From assembly GCF_043945595.1 (NCBI RefSeq), contig NZ_JBIFNP010000001.1, positions 4,092,001 through 4,156,000 on the forward strand: a stretch of 64,000 nt of DNA, given 5' to 3'. Within the stretch, counting starts at the first letter, position 1, and every line of letters begins with the position of its first letter. This DNA is from Paenibacillus_S sp043945595. GTDB lineage: Bacteria; Bacillota; Bacilli; Paenibacillales; NBRC-103111. Both the position numbers and the translations under genes were made by a program. The notes beneath the pieces were generated by a model. It worked only from the letters and a program-made list of their open reading frames with translations. It searched no databases and was not told the DNA's origin. Positions 26,261-35,724 of this stretch are shown here, piece after piece.

Positions 26261-27352
26261 TTACACCTGGACGGCGTAGTTCTCTTTTTTCAGCAGCTCG
26301 ATGGCTTTATCCATATGACCTTCGTCTCTAAACGACAGCCTCAGAGCGCCGAGAATGTTTTCACGGCTCTCAATGATATGGATGTTACTGAGGTTCACGT
26401 TATGATTGCCCAGCAGCATGGTGATCTGGCCGATAATGCCCGGGTGATCCGGCACATCCACATACACCTCGTACACCGATGTGAGAATCCCCTTCCTCCG
26501 CTCCGGCAGGCTGCTGCGGAATTCGCTTGCCGTCCGGAACTGCTCCTGGATCCCTTCCCCGTCGGAGTTCTTAAGCAGCTCGATAAATTGGGCTACTTCT
26601 TCATTCCAATCGGCAAGCAGCTTGAGCATGACTTCCCGATTATTGATCAGGATATCCCGCCAAATAATCGGATCGCCGGAGGCGATTCTCGTAATATCCC
26701 GAAACCCGCCTGCGGCGAGATTTTGATACAGCGAGTTCGCTTCATTATATTTGGCGATCTGATTAACCAGAGCAACCGCAATGATATGCGGCAGATGGCT
26801 TATCGCACCGACAACATCGTCATGCAGCCGCGGGTTCACTTTGACCAGAATGGCCCGGGTCGATTGGAGAAGCTCCGTTAAACGCCCGTACACTTCCTCA
26901 GGCGTTGTCTCGTCAGGAGACAGAACATAGTAAGCATTCTCAAACAGCTGGGAAGTCGCCGCTTCTACGCCTGATTTCTCCTTGCCTGCCATAGGATGTC
27001 CGCCAATAAAGAAGGCGTCCTTCAGCTCGAGCTTGGCCGCGCATGCGGCAATGGAAGCTTTGGTGCTGCCGACGTCCGTAATAATGCAGCCCTGCTTCAA
27101 CGGAAGCCGGGACAATTTGAGCAAATATTCCTCGAGATTGCCAACCGGAACGCACAGGAAGATAAAATCCGCGTCCTGCACTGCTTCTTCCATAGAGGTC
27201 GTCGCATGGTCCACTACGTTACGCTTCAAATATTTCTGTACCGATTGAGGGCTGTTCGAATGACCGACGACGGTTACCCCCGGCTTGCCTTTAAAGCAAA
27301 GAGCGAGCGATCCGCCGATCAAGCCAACGCCGAAAATTGCAATTTTTATCAT
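26261..27352 (-). CDS. tyrA: Prephenate dehydrogenase with C-terminal ACT domain
   Basis: Makes 4-hydroxyphenylpyruvate for tyrosine. The N-terminal Rossmann motif IFGVGLIGGSLAL, GGHPMAGKEKSG and the HLPHIIAVAL active-site histidine region are present. A C-terminal ACT domain (from about residue 293, YEVYVDVPDHPGIIGQIT) suggests feedback control by an aromatic amino acid, as in B. subtilis. AAGGAA precedes the ATG. It follows hisC by 55 bases and ends the aromatic unit; aroE, next in B. subtilis, is absent here. Confidence 0.96.
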   Translation of the reverse strand: MIKIAIFGVGLIGGSLALCFKGKPGVTVVGHSNSPQSVQKYLKRNVVDHATTSMEEAVQDADFIFLCVPVGNLEEYLLKLSRLPLKQGCIITDVGSTKASIAACAAKLELKDAFFIGGHPMAGKEKSGVEAATSQLFENAYYVLSPDETTPEEVYGRLTELLQSTRAILVKVNPRLHDDVVGAISHLPHIIAVALVNQIAKYNEANSLYQNLAAGGFRDITRIASGDPIIWRDILINNREVMLKLLADWNEEVAQFIELLKNSDGEGIQEQFRTASEFRSSLPERRKGILTSVYEVYVDVPDHPGIIGQITMLLGNHNVNLSNIHIIESRENILGALRLSFRDEGHMDKAIELLKKENYAVQV

Positions 27353-27407
27353 TCGAAGGTTCCTTTATCTCATTATTATCCCAAGCGCATCTATTGCTTA
27401 TTGGGAA

Positions 27408-28508
27408 TTATGCCTCGACAGGCACCTCATTCAAAGCTTTTTCAAGTGCGGCAACGAATTTTTCGTTTTGCTCCTGGCTGCCTACGGTCACGCGGATCTT
27501 GGTAGGCTCGCCCCACCCTGCATCATGACGGATAATAATGCCTTTGCGCAGCAGCGAATCGAATACCTGTGCGCCGGGACGCTGAACGTCGACCATCATG
27601 AAGTTTCCATGAGCCGGGTAAAAGGACAGCTGCAGTCTATTGAACTGCTCGGACAAGTAAGCGATTCCTCGCGCATTCGCATCGCGGCAATCTTCAATGA
27701 ACTGATTGTCCTTCAAAGCCGCCAGTGCGGCTTTTTGTGCAAAACCGGTCGTGTTAAACGGTTCACGGACCTGATTGATCGAGCGAATGACGTCCGCATG
27801 GCCGATCCCATAACCGATACGAAGCGTTGCAAGACCGTAAATTTTAGAGAATGTACGCAAAATAATGGCATTTTTAAATTCATTTACAAGCGCGATGCTG
27901 TCAGGATATTCTCCCGAAACATTGTACTCGGCATAAGCCTCGTCCAAAACAACAAGCACATGCGGAGGCACTGCTTTAAGGAAATCCGATACTTCCTGGT
28001 GGGAATGCATCGTCCCCGTAGGATTGTTCGGGTTGCACAGCCAGACGATTTTGGTCCGCTCGTTAATTTTGGCCAGCATGGCAGGAAGATCGTGCGCGCC
28101 GTCCTTCAACGGCACTTCAATGCATACTGCGCCTTCAATCTCGGCATTGTGCTTATATTGAGGGAATGTGGTGGTAGCCATAATCGTTTCGTCGCCCGGA
28201 ACGAAAAAGGCACGTGCCAGCATCAAAATAATTTCGTCAGAGCCCGCGCCGAAAATGACTTGATCGGTATGGACGCCGAAGTGCTCGGCCACCGCGTTGG
28301 TCAGCTCCACGGCTCCTCCGTCCGGATAAATGCTGGTTTGATCGACATGCGCAATAATAGCTTCCTTGGCTTTAGGCGAGCAGCCGAAAGGATTCTCGTT
28401 GGAGGCAAGCTTGATGACTTCCGTCAAGCCCAGCTCACGTTTGACTTCTTCCATAGGTTTGCCAGGCTTATAGACCGGCAGGTGGATAATATTTTTCTTC
28501 GGTTGCAC
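27408..28508 (-). CDS. hisC: Histidinol-phosphate aminotransferase
   Basis: PLP enzyme of histidine synthesis; in Bacillus it also serves tyrosine and phenylalanine synthesis, which explains its place beside tyrA. Visible motifs: SNENPFGCSP, NPNNPTGT, DEAYAEY and the PLP lysine in RTFSKIYGLATLRIGYG. I prefer the GTG at 28508 (translated MQPKKNIIHLPVYKPGK) because GAGG lies eight bases upstream; an ATG at 28526 has no site. A good promoter lies about 90 bases upstream, so hisC-tyrA can be read apart from trp. Confidence 0.93.
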   Translation of the reverse strand: MQPKKNIIHLPVYKPGKPMEEVKRELGLTEVIKLASNENPFGCSPKAKEAIIAHVDQTSIYPDGGAVELTNAVAEHFGVHTDQVIFGAGSDEIILMLARAFFVPGDETIMATTTFPQYKHNAEIEGAVCIEVPLKDGAHDLPAMLAKINERTKIVWLCNPNNPTGTMHSHQEVSDFLKAVPPHVLVVLDEAYAEYNVSGEYPDSIALVNEFKNAIILRTFSKIYGLATLRIGYGIGHADVIRSINQVREPFNTTGFAQKAALAALKDNQFIEDCRDANARGIAYLSEQFNRLQLSFYPAHGNFMMVDVQRPGAQVFDSLLRKGIIIRHDAGWGEPTKIRVTVGSQEQNEKFVAALEKALNEVPVEA

Positions 28509-28597
28509 CCAGGTCACCTCATTCATGATTGTTATTGTCGGATTCTAGCTAGTTCCCTATTAAATTGTCGCACAACGGCGACTTCTGTTCTTGCATT

Positions 28598-28626
28598 ATT
28601 CTACCTTATTTATATAGCATATTCAA
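28598..28626 (-). promoter_or_regulatory. Predicted sigma-A promoter of hisC-tyrA
   Basis: On minus TTGAAT (28621-28626), 17 bases, TAGAAT (28598-28603). It lies in the 239-base space between hisC and the divergent DUF2642 gene; I see no other element there. Confidence 0.6.
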
Positions 28627-28747
28627 ACCACTATTTTTCACAGATCAGCCGAAATCGCAGGAGCTTCTTCTTCAAATCGTGCCGGATTCAAGGCATAATC
28701 AGCATCCGGCGGCAATACACTTAGACAAATTGGATTCGGAAGGCGTG

Positions 28748-29092
28748 ATGGAATATATGAATGGTTATGGAGCGCATCCAAACCAGGCTCAGAAACCGAT
28801 TGACCAATCTGCCTATGTCGGACAAATGCCCGCCGTGCACAGCCCCATCGTTCCTATCAGCGGAGTGCCTCAGCCGAATCTGTATATGACCCTGCTCGAT
28901 CCCGTTTTTCTCCAGCATATCAGCAGGCATCAAGGCCAGCAGATCGCATTGATGACAACTGCGGGGCGGCTGCAGGGCCAGCTTGCAGGCGTAGGCGCGG
29001 ACCATGTACAGCTCAACCTGGAGGATCGTTCCCTTCATATTCGAATCCAGCATATCGTTTATTTCGAAGGGCCTTTGGCCTCCTACCGTTGA
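28748..29092 (+). CDS. DUF2642 family protein
   Basis: 114-residue protein on plus. The C-terminal half (VFLQHISRHQGQQIALMTTA, then GRLQGQLAGVGADHVQLNLE and HIRIQHIVYFE) is a DUF2642 beta domain, the type seen in Bacillus spore-coat-associated small proteins. The N-terminal part is rich in Asn/Gln/Pro/Tyr and looks disordered. I chose the ATG at 28748 with GGAAGG just before it; an open frame upstream to 28565 has no site. It is inserted between hisC and trpA, which adjoin in B. subtilis. Spore-coat role is inferred. Confidence 0.7.
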   Translation: MEYMNGYGAHPNQAQKPIDQSAYVGQMPAVHSPIVPISGVPQPNLYMTLLDPVFLQHISRHQGQQIALMTTAGRLQGQLAGVGADHVQLNLEDRSLHIRIQHIVYFEGPLASYR

Positions 29093-29164
29093 ACGTTGAT
29101 CGATGACCAATAATTCTGCTGCCCTTGTTCCAAGGCCGTCTAGCTAAAATTCCATGAGGACGCT

Positions 29165-29201
29165 GAAAAAACAAACCCCGTCAACCTATAGGTTAGCGGG
29201 G
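29165..29201 (-). terminator. Terminator of the trp operon
   Basis: CCCCGTCAACC/GGTTAGCGGGG arms (one mismatch, one G-T pair) around TATA, followed on minus by TTTGTTTTTT. It starts ten bases after trpA. On plus it may also stop the convergent DUF2642 gene. Confidence 0.8.
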
Positions 29202-29210
29202 TCTCTTTCA

Positions 29211-30020
29211 TTACCCTATTAACTGCCGTACAAATTGGTCAATCTGCGAGAGCGCCTGCGGGCGCGTCGAATCGTTCTCGAACAGCGGAAGCACTTCTTC
29301 CACCTGGCGAACCAAGGCGCTGCCTACGACCACGCCGTCGCAAGAAGTCGCAAATCTCGCAAATTGCTCATGCGTAGATATTCCGAAGCCAACCGCGATC
29401 GGCAGATCGGTAGAAGCCTTCACCGTTTGAAGGAAATCGTCGATGCCGCTGTGAAATTCGCTTCTTGTTCCCGTTACCCCGAGTGAAGAAACACAGTACA
29501 CAAAGCCGGAGGCTCTGCCGACGATACGTTTGATCCGGTCATTGGAAGTTGGTGCGACAAGAGGAATTAAGTGAATATCGTTCTTTTCCGCCATTTCACG
29601 AACCTCGGCGTCTTCCTCCATCGGCAGGTCAGGAATAATCAAACCGCTGATACCGCTCGCCTTCAGCACTTCAAAAATCCGCTCCAGGCCGTACTGCAGC
29701 ACCGGATTATAATAAGTGAACAAGATGAAAGGAAGCTCGCTGCCCTCGCTTCTTGCCTGCCGCGCCGTATCCATGACGTCCTGGATCGATACTTGATGCT
29801 GTTTCAGCGCCCGCTGCGAGGAGCGTTGAATGACAGGGCCGTCCGCCAATGGATCGGAATAAGGCACGCCCAGCTCCACCATGCTCGCGCCGGAGGCTTC
29901 CAGCTGCTTAATAATATCAATGGAGGTGCGTACGTCCGGATCGCCGATCGTAAGAAAAGGAATAAAGGCAGGCTGCCGGCTTTGCTTCAGCTCGGCGAAC
30001 TTTTGATCAATGCGATTCAT
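29211..30020 (-). CDS. trpA: Tryptophan synthase alpha subunit
   Basis: Cleaves indole-3-glycerol phosphate. The catalytic Glu and Asp are in MVELGVPYSDPLADGPVIQ, with FTYYNPVLQYG and the phosphate-binding VGFGIST and VVGSALV motifs. Length 269 is normal. Its start lies inside the end of trpB (14-base overlap), so translation is coupled. Last gene of trpEDCFBA. Confidence 0.97.
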   Translation of the reverse strand: MNRIDQKFAELKQSRQPAFIPFLTIGDPDVRTSIDIIKQLEASGASMVELGVPYSDPLADGPVIQRSSQRALKQHQVSIQDVMDTARQARSEGSELPFILFTYYNPVLQYGLERIFEVLKASGISGLIIPDLPMEEDAEVREMAEKNDIHLIPLVAPTSNDRIKRIVGRASGFVYCVSSLGVTGTRSEFHSGIDDFLQTVKASTDLPIAVGFGISTHEQFARFATSCDGVVVGSALVRQVEEVLPLFENDSTRPQALSQIDQFVRQLIG

Positions 30021-31213
30021 TCGGCGTACCTCCCAAATATTTCATAATGGCTTCCACGTCTTTATCGCCGCGGCCCGACAAGCTGACCACAATAACTTCG
30101 TCCTTGCCCATCGACGGCGCAATTTTCATTGTCTGAGCAATCGCATGAGCACTTTCCAGCGCTGGAATAATGCCTTCCGTACGACTCAGCAGCTGCAGCG
30201 CCTCCAGCGCCTCTGCATCCGTAATCGGATAGTACTCCGCACGGTTCGTATCTTTCAGATACGCGTGCTCCGGTCCGATGCCCGGGTAATCCAGCCCTGC
30301 GGAAATCGAGTGAGCTTCCTGGACTTGTCCGTATGCATCCTGAAGCAAATAGCTCATCGAACCCTGGAAGACGCCATGGCTGCCTTTGGTCATCGTCGCG
30401 GCGTGCTTGTCCGTATCAATACCGCTGCCTGCCGCTTCCGCGCCGATCAGGCGGACGCCCTCATCGTTGACGAACGGATAGAAAATCCCGATAGCGTTGC
30501 TTCCGCCACCGACAGCCGCAACAATCGTATTCGGAAGACGCCCTTCGAGCTCCAGAATCTGCTTGCGGGATTCATCGCCGATAATACGTTGAAAATCGCG
30601 CACCATCATCGGATACGGATGAGGTGCCCGTGGCCGACCCGAGAATATAGAACGTGTCGTCCACATGGCTGACCCAGTAACGAAGCGTTTCATTACATGC
30701 GTCCTTCAGCGTTTTGGTTCCCGAAGTAACCGGAACGACCTCGGTCCCCAGCAAATTCATGCGAAACACGTTTAGCTGCTGACGCTTGGTATCCTCTTCG
30801 CCCATGAATACCTTGCACTCGTAACCGAGCAAAGCGGCCACGGTTGCCGTAGCGACACCATGCTGTCCGGCTCCTGTTTCGGCAATCAGCTTCTTCTTGC
30901 CCATCCACTTGGCAAGCAGGCCTTGCCCCAGCGCATTGTTGATTTTATGAGCGCCGGTATGGTTCAGGTCCTCGCGCTTCAAATAAATTTTGGCTCCGCC
31001 CAGATGCTTCGACAAGCGCTCGGCATAATACAACGAAGTCGGTCTGCCCGAATAACGGTGGAGCAAATATTTCAGCTCTTCCTGAAATTTCTCTTCCTTC
31101 GAAAATTTCTTGTAAGCCTCTTCCAGCTCGATTAACGCATTCATTAAAGTTTCGGGAACGTAACGTCCGCCGAATTTACCGAAACGACCTAATTCATCAG
31201 GTACCTGATTCAT
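30007..31213 (-). CDS. trpB: Tryptophan synthase beta subunit, with +1 frameshift near 30625
   Basis: PLP enzyme that joins indole and serine. The PLP lysine motif HTGAHKINNALGQ, ETGAGQHGVATA and the GGGSNAIG phosphate loop are intact. The two open frames (about 30625-31213 and 30007 to about 30625) meet at GGGCACCTCATCCG; removing one base gives ILGSATGPHPYPMMVRDFQ, the invariant family sequence. The start overlaps the trpF stop as ATGA. With the lesion repaired it has the normal length of about 400. Confidence 0.93.
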
Positions 31214-31974
31214 GTATGCTTCACCCTTTCGACAAAGCTAGTAATTTTCTTCACGTCTTTGATGCCTTCCGTTTCAACGCCGCTCGATACATCTACACCA
31301 TCCGGAATATAGGCTTCGACAAGCTCTTCTACATTATCCGCCTGCAGGCCGCCGGCGACAAGTAATTTTATTCCCGCTTCGCTGCACCACCGCCGATAAG
31401 GCGGAATGGCGTCCCACGCGAAGGTCTGCCCTGAGCCGCCGCCGTAAACCGGATCATGCGTATCCAGCAGGATCGCATCGACTACGGATCGGTATGGCTC
31501 CAGAACAGCCGCGACAGCCCGCTCCGCTTCGCCGGCAAGGCCATCCTCCTTAGCAGGAGCAAAATTCTCCTTGCCTGATTCCGGGCTTCCGGCTTCCTTT
31601 TCCCCGCTATGCTGTGCTTGCGTTACGGAGATCACCTTCCACACCTGAACGCCCGGGAAGGTTTCTTTGATCCATGCGCACAGCTCCGGGCTTTCCTTGC
31701 TGTGCAGTTGAATGACATCAAGCCTCGCCACCTGCATTAACGCTGCAAGCTGCTCCCGCTCCGGCTCGACAAACACACCAACAGAAAGCGGAGTCTGCAG
31801 CCCAGACTCCCGCCGCTGCTCCAGAACGCGTGTCATTTCAGCCGCCTGCTGCGGCGTCACCTGCCGCTTGCTCTTCGCAAATACGAAGCCGATATGATCA
31901 ATCGGCAAATGAAGGATGGAGCGCAGCGTTTCGGGCTCGCGCAGTCCGCATATTTTTACCGTAGCTGCCGTCAT
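31210..31974 (-). CDS. trpF: Phosphoribosylanthranilate isomerase
   Basis: Amadori isomerization step of tryptophan synthesis. It has the N-terminal VKICGLREPET, the FAKSKRQVTPQQA region, LLDTHD with the catalytic Asp, and GGLQADNVEEL. At 254 residues it is about 35 longer than usual because of an insert at about 138-165 (GEKEAGSPESGKENFAPAKE), hydrophilic and probably a surface loop. GGGG precedes the ATG; the gene overlaps trpB by four bases. Confidence 0.94.
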   Translation of the reverse strand: MTAATVKICGLREPETLRSILHLPIDHIGFVFAKSKRQVTPQQAAEMTRVLEQRRESGLQTPLSVGVFVEPEREQLAALMQVARLDVIQLHSKESPELCAWIKETFPGVQVWKVISVTQAQHSGEKEAGSPESGKENFAPAKEDGLAGEAERAVAAVLEPYRSVVDAILLDTHDPVYGGGSGQTFAWDAIPPYRRWCSEAGIKLLVAGGLQADNVEELVEAYIPDGVDVSSGVETEGIKDVKKITSFVERVKHT

Positions 31975-31979
31975 CGCTC

Positions 31980-32778
31980 TTACCCCTTCGCAGCGTATTG
32001 GCCCAGCAGATCGTGAACCGCCTGCTCAACGACCGGCTGGCGCATAAAATGCTCGCCAATCAGCACGGCCTTCGCGCCGATGGATTGCAGATACTCTATT
32101 TCGGAAGGCCGGGAAATACCGCTCTCGCTGACTACCGTCACGTCCTTCGGAATATAGGAGATCAGCTCCTCCGTCGTTTTCAGATCAGTGACGAACGTTT
32201 TGAGGTTGCGGTTGTTGATCCCGATCAGCTTCGCATCCAGCTCGAGAACGCGGTTGCAGCTCTTCCTTGTCATGCACCTCGATCAGCACGTCCAGACCGA
32301 TGCTTCTTGCTTCCGCGGAAAACTGCTTCAGCTGATCCGTTGTCAGAATAGCCGCTATCAGCAGCACCGCATCCGCCCCGATGCAGCGGGCTTCATAGAT
32401 TTGATGAAGATCTATCGTAAAATCTTTGCGCAGAATCGGCACCTTGACAGCTTCGCGCACCTGGCTTAAGTAGTCGTTCGAGCCTTGAAAATAATCGACG
32501 TCAGTCAGTACGGAGATACAATCCGTTCCCGCACGTTCGTAGGCCTGAGCCAAACGGACAGGCTCGAAATCCTCGCGGATCAGCCCTTTGGACGGAGACG
32601 CCTTCTTTACCTCCGCGATGAGCCCCATAGGGCGGTTACGCCGGGAAGCCAGCGCGCTCTCAAAGCCCAGGCACGAAGGCAAGGAGGCGATGCTCTTCTC
32701 CATAGCCGCCATGCTGCGCTGTTCTTTCAATACAGCAACCTCGCGCTGCTTGGTATCTACAATTTTATCAAGAAACAT
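31980..32778 (-). CDS. trpC: Indole-3-glycerol phosphate synthase, with +1 frameshift near 32252
   Basis: Closes the indole ring. Motifs: LIAEVKKASPSKG, VLTDVDYFQGS, PILRKDFTID, DAVLLIAAIL in the first frame; IGINNRNLKTF and VVSESGIS in the second. The frames meet at GAGCTGCAACCGCGTT; removing one C gives KEELQRVLELDAKLIGINNRNL. The start overlaps trpD by 11 bases. Repaired length is about 265, normal. Confidence 0.93.
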
Positions 32779-33808
32779 GTCTGATTTCTCCCGTACATTG
32801 GACTAGCTCCTGCAGCTTCGACAGGGCCTGCTTCGAATCGATTACATGGGCGGCATACTTCACGCCTTCCTGCAGTGTTCCGCATTTGCCTGTTACATAG
32901 AAGCAGGCGCCTGCATTAGCCAGCACAACATCGCGGCAAGCGCCGGTTTCGCCCTGGAAAATGCCGCGGATAATTTCCGCGTTCACAAGAGGATCTCCGC
33001 CGACAACTTCCTTAATGCTGTAGGTTTTCAGACCGAGCAGATCCGGCGTAATATCATAGGTCATAATATCGCCGTTCTTCAGTTCGGTCACCTGGGTCGC
33101 ATCCGAGATGCTGATCTCGTCCAAGCCGTCATAGCTGGCCAGCACCAATGCGCGTTTAACATTCAGCGCCTGCAGAACGTGGGCCATCGTCTCCGTCTGG
33201 CTGCGATCGAAAATGCCAAGCACCTGACGGTCTGCGCCTGCCGGATTCGTCAAGGGCCCCAGCAGGTTAAACACCGTGCGGACCCCGAGCTCCTTGCGCG
33301 GGCCGGCCGCATGCTTCATCGACTGGTGAAACCGCTGTGCGAACATAAAGCAAATGCCTGCCTGCTCCAGACATCTTGCCGCCTGAATTTCATCCAGCTC
33401 AATGTTGACGCCGAGCGCTTCCAGCACGTCCGCGCTGCCGCTTTTGCTCGACATCGCCCGGTTCCCGTGCTTCGCCACTCGAATGCCGCCTGCAGCCGCA
33501 ACGATAGCGGAAGCCGTGGAAATGTTAAAGGTATCCGCGCCGTCTCCGCCTGTGCCGCAAGTATCGAGCAGGTCATTCTGCTCCGTGTGCACCCGGTTCG
33601 CCTTAAGACGCATCGCTTCGGCAAAGCCGGTAATTTCCTCTATCGTTTCCCCTTTCATCCGGAGCACTGTAAGAAAGCCTCCGATTTGGGCAGGGGTTAC
33701 CGTTCCATCCATAATTCTGGTCATGACCTCGCGCGCTTCCGGACGGGTCAAATGCTGATTTCCGATCAATTTCTGAATAGCTTGCTGTACTGTGATTGCA
33801 TTGTCCAT
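32768..33808 (-). CDS. trpD: Anthranilate phosphoribosyltransferase
   Basis: Transfers phosphoribose to anthranilate. The PRPP-binding motif DTCGTGGDGADTFNIST and the KHGNRAMSSKSGSADVLEALG region are intact. Length 346 is normal. GGGGAGG precedes the ATG. A gap of about 99 bases separates it from trpE; this gap holds an AACGAA/TTCGTT hairpin and nothing else I can name. Confidence 0.97.
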   Translation of the reverse strand: MDNAITVQQAIQKLIGNQHLTRPEAREVMTRIMDGTVTPAQIGGFLTVLRMKGETIEEITGFAEAMRLKANRVHTEQNDLLDTCGTGGDGADTFNISTASAIVAAAGGIRVAKHGNRAMSSKSGSADVLEALGVNIELDEIQAARCLEQAGICFMFAQRFHQSMKHAAGPRKELGVRTVFNLLGPLTNPAGADRQVLGIFDRSQTETMAHVLQALNVKRALVLASYDGLDEISISDATQVTELKNGDIMTYDITPDLLGLKTYSIKEVVGGDPLVNAEIIRGIFQGETGACRDVVLANAGACFYVTGKCGTLQEGVKYAAHVIDSKQALSKLQELVQCTGEIRHVS

Positions 33809-33907
33809 GTGTTACTGCCTCCCCATAAAATCTTGAGCAGCCGGCCAAAAGCTCCGAAGCCGAAGCGAAGCGGCTGTTGGAACGAATATATGTTCGTTGA
33901 TGAAAGA

Positions 33908-35440
33908 TTAATAGTCGTGGTTTATCGCGTGAGCATACGATTTTTGTTCAAAGACACGTTCCGCCGTACGAATCGCCTTGAGCATACCGGTCGCCTTGTT
34001 GATCGTTTCCTGGTATTCGCTCTCCGGCACGGAATCCCACACAATTCCTGCACCGGCTTGAACGTAAGCCTTGCCGTTTTTGAAAATAATCGTCCGGATC
34101 GTAATGCACGTATCCAAATTGCCCGAAAAACCGAGATATCCGATCGCCCCCGCATAGGCGCCGCGCGATTCGTTCTCCACTTCCGCTATAATCTCCATCG
34201 CTCTCAACTTAGGCGCTCCCGAAACGGTTCCCGCAGGAAGGCAGGACAAGAAAGCGTCGAAGAAGTCTTTATCCTTGGCAATTTTGCCGGAGACGTTCGA
34301 TACAATATGCATCACGTGAGAATACTTCTCAATCTGCATAAACGTATCGCACTTAACCGTACCGAATTCGGATACGCGGCCGATATCGTTGCGTCCCAAA
34401 TCGACGAGCATCAAATGCTCCGCGCGTTCCTTCTCATCCGCAAGCAGCTCCAGCTCGTAAGCCTGATCCTGCTCCGGCGTTTTGCCGCGGGGACGCGTTC
34501 CGGCGATCGGGCGGGTCTCCACCTTCTCGTCCTCTACCCTAACAAGAAGCTCCGGGGAAGTACCGACGATAACTTCGTCGTCCATTTTCAGGCAGTACAT
34601 GTAAGGGGACGGATTCAAGGTGCGCAAAATGCGGTAAACATGGAGCGGAGATACGTCCGTTGCAATTTCAAAGCGCTGCGACAGCACGACTTGAAAAATA
34701 TCGCCTGCCCGGATATACTCCTTCGCTTTCTCCACGTTGCCGATAAACTGCTCCTTCGTCAGGTTCGACTTTACATCGCCGAGCTCTACATCGGCTGGAA
34801 TCGGCTGCTGCGCCATGGACAACGCAGGCAAAGGCCGCTTCAGCCGCTCAATCGTCTCTTCGATCTTGGCGCAGGTTGCGTTGTAAGCTTCAACAATCTG
34901 TGCATCCGTGCCGTGAAGAGGAACATGAACGTTCGCTATAATTTTCAATTGCTGCTTAAAGTGATCGAATACGATTACCTGGTCGCAGAACATAAATTGA
35001 ATATCGTTCATTTGCAAATCATCTACCCGATGCGCGGGCAGCTTCTCATAATACTGCAGCAGGTCGTAGCCGAAAAATCCTACCGCCCCCCCTGTAAACC
35101 GGGGCAGCTCCGGCAGCGAGGGGCTTGTATAAGTCCGCAGATAACCTTTCAGCACGTCGATCGGCTTCTCCGAAGACTGCGTCGTTTCGTGTTTACTCTC
35201 GACCTTCGTCACACCGTTTTTGGCGGTTATCATTAAGAAAGGATCCGTTCCGATAAACGAGTAGCGGGCCCATTTCACTCCGCCCTCCACACTTTCCAGC
35301 AGGAAAGCGCGGTTCTCCTGGTAAAAATGCTGGAACACCCGAATCGGCGTCTCCGTATCGGCCATCAAGGTCCGGGCAACAGGGATCAAATTGTACTGCT
35401 TCGATAACCGTATAACTTCTTTCGCTTCCGGTGTGTACAT
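33908..35440 (-). CDS. trpE: Anthranilate synthase component I
   Basis: Chorismate-using enzyme that starts tryptophan synthesis. The feedback-site motif LLESVEGG near residue 48, SPYMYCLKMDD, the GTSPELLVRVE and PIAGTRPRGKT motifs, and the C-terminal GAIGYLGFSGNLDTCI are all present. I use the ATG at 35440 with GGAG eight bases upstream. No glutamine amidotransferase (trpG/pabA) gene lies in the operon, as in B. subtilis where it is shared with folate synthesis. Its leader carries the TRAP site and attenuator. Confidence 0.97.
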   Translation of the reverse strand: MYTPEAKEVIRLSKQYNLIPVARTLMADTETPIRVFQHFYQENRAFLLESVEGGVKWARYSFIGTDPFLMITAKNGVTKVESKHETTQSSEKPIDVLKGYLRTYTSPSLPELPRFTGGAVGFFGYDLLQYYEKLPAHRVDDLQMNDIQFMFCDQVIVFDHFKQQLKIIANVHVPLHGTDAQIVEAYNATCAKIEETIERLKRPLPALSMAQQPIPADVELGDVKSNLTKEQFIGNVEKAKEYIRAGDIFQVVLSQRFEIATDVSPLHVYRILRTLNPSPYMYCLKMDDEVIVGTSPELLVRVEDEKVETRPIAGTRPRGKTPEQDQAYELELLADEKERAEHLMLVDLGRNDIGRVSEFGTVKCDTFMQIEKYSHVMHIVSNVSGKIAKDKDFFDAFLSCLPAGTVSGAPKLRAMEIIAEVENESRGAYAGAIGYLGFSGNLDTCITIRTIIFKNGKAYVQAGAGIVWDSVPESEYQETINKATGMLKAIRTAERVFEQKSYAHAINHDY

Positions 35441-35510
35441 AGACAACTCTCCTCTTCTCGTCTCAAAATTACCTGTTCTGTCTCTTGGTTCGTCATACAG
35501 CCCTATAAAT

Positions 35511-35537
35511 AAAAAAACCTCTACGTCAAAGTAGAGG
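35511..35537 (-). terminator. trp leader attenuator (intrinsic terminator)
   Basis: On minus CCTCTAC-TTTGAC-GTAGAGG followed by TTTTTTT, about 70 bases before trpE. Its 5' arm CTCTACT can instead pair with AGTAGAG inside the second and third NAG triplets of the TRAP site, so binding of TRAP would free it to terminate. Confidence 0.85.
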
Positions 35538-35648
35538 TGGTTTCGCAGATGATCATTACCGTAACAGTCCCCATGATATGCCGGAAAAAGACAATATCAA
35601 ATAAACATAAGTGCACTTCCTATCCATGCACGGGGATCTGGAGGTTCT

Positions 35649-35698
35649 CTCGGCTCTTCTCAACTCTGCTCAACTGTACTGCTCACTCTACTCGGCTC
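35649..35698 (-). promoter_or_regulatory. TRAP (MtrB) binding site in the trp leader RNA
   Basis: On minus the RNA carries eleven NAG triplets in 50 bases: GAG at 35698, 35693, 35688 and 35684 (5' bases), CAG at 35681 and 35676, then five GAG in exact five-base steps at 35671, 35666, 35661, 35656 and 35651. Repeats of (G/U)AG spaced by two to three bases are the known target of the eleven-subunit TRAP ring. mtrB is in the same window. Two CAG triplets are off-consensus. Confidence 0.85.
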
Positions 35699-35724
35699 AA
35701 CTGATCTTATAACTCACTACTGTA

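Noticed and set aside
27285..28724. Long plus-strand open frame (479 codons) antisense to hisC
   Set aside because: Same reason: hisC on minus is unmistakable and the antisense product has no recognisable fold or ribosome binding site.
32846..35236. A very long open frame (796 codons) on plus, antisense to trpE and trpD
   Set aside because: Its translation is Arg/His/Leu-rich low-quality sequence without any motif, and the opposite strand encodes clear TrpE and TrpD. It is a by-product of the codon usage there.
35556..35627. A 23-codon leader peptide in the trp leader with one Trp codon
   Set aside because: No ribosome binding site, only one Trp codon, and the NAG repeats explain control better. 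A T-box was also considered, but the conserved T-box bases are missing.
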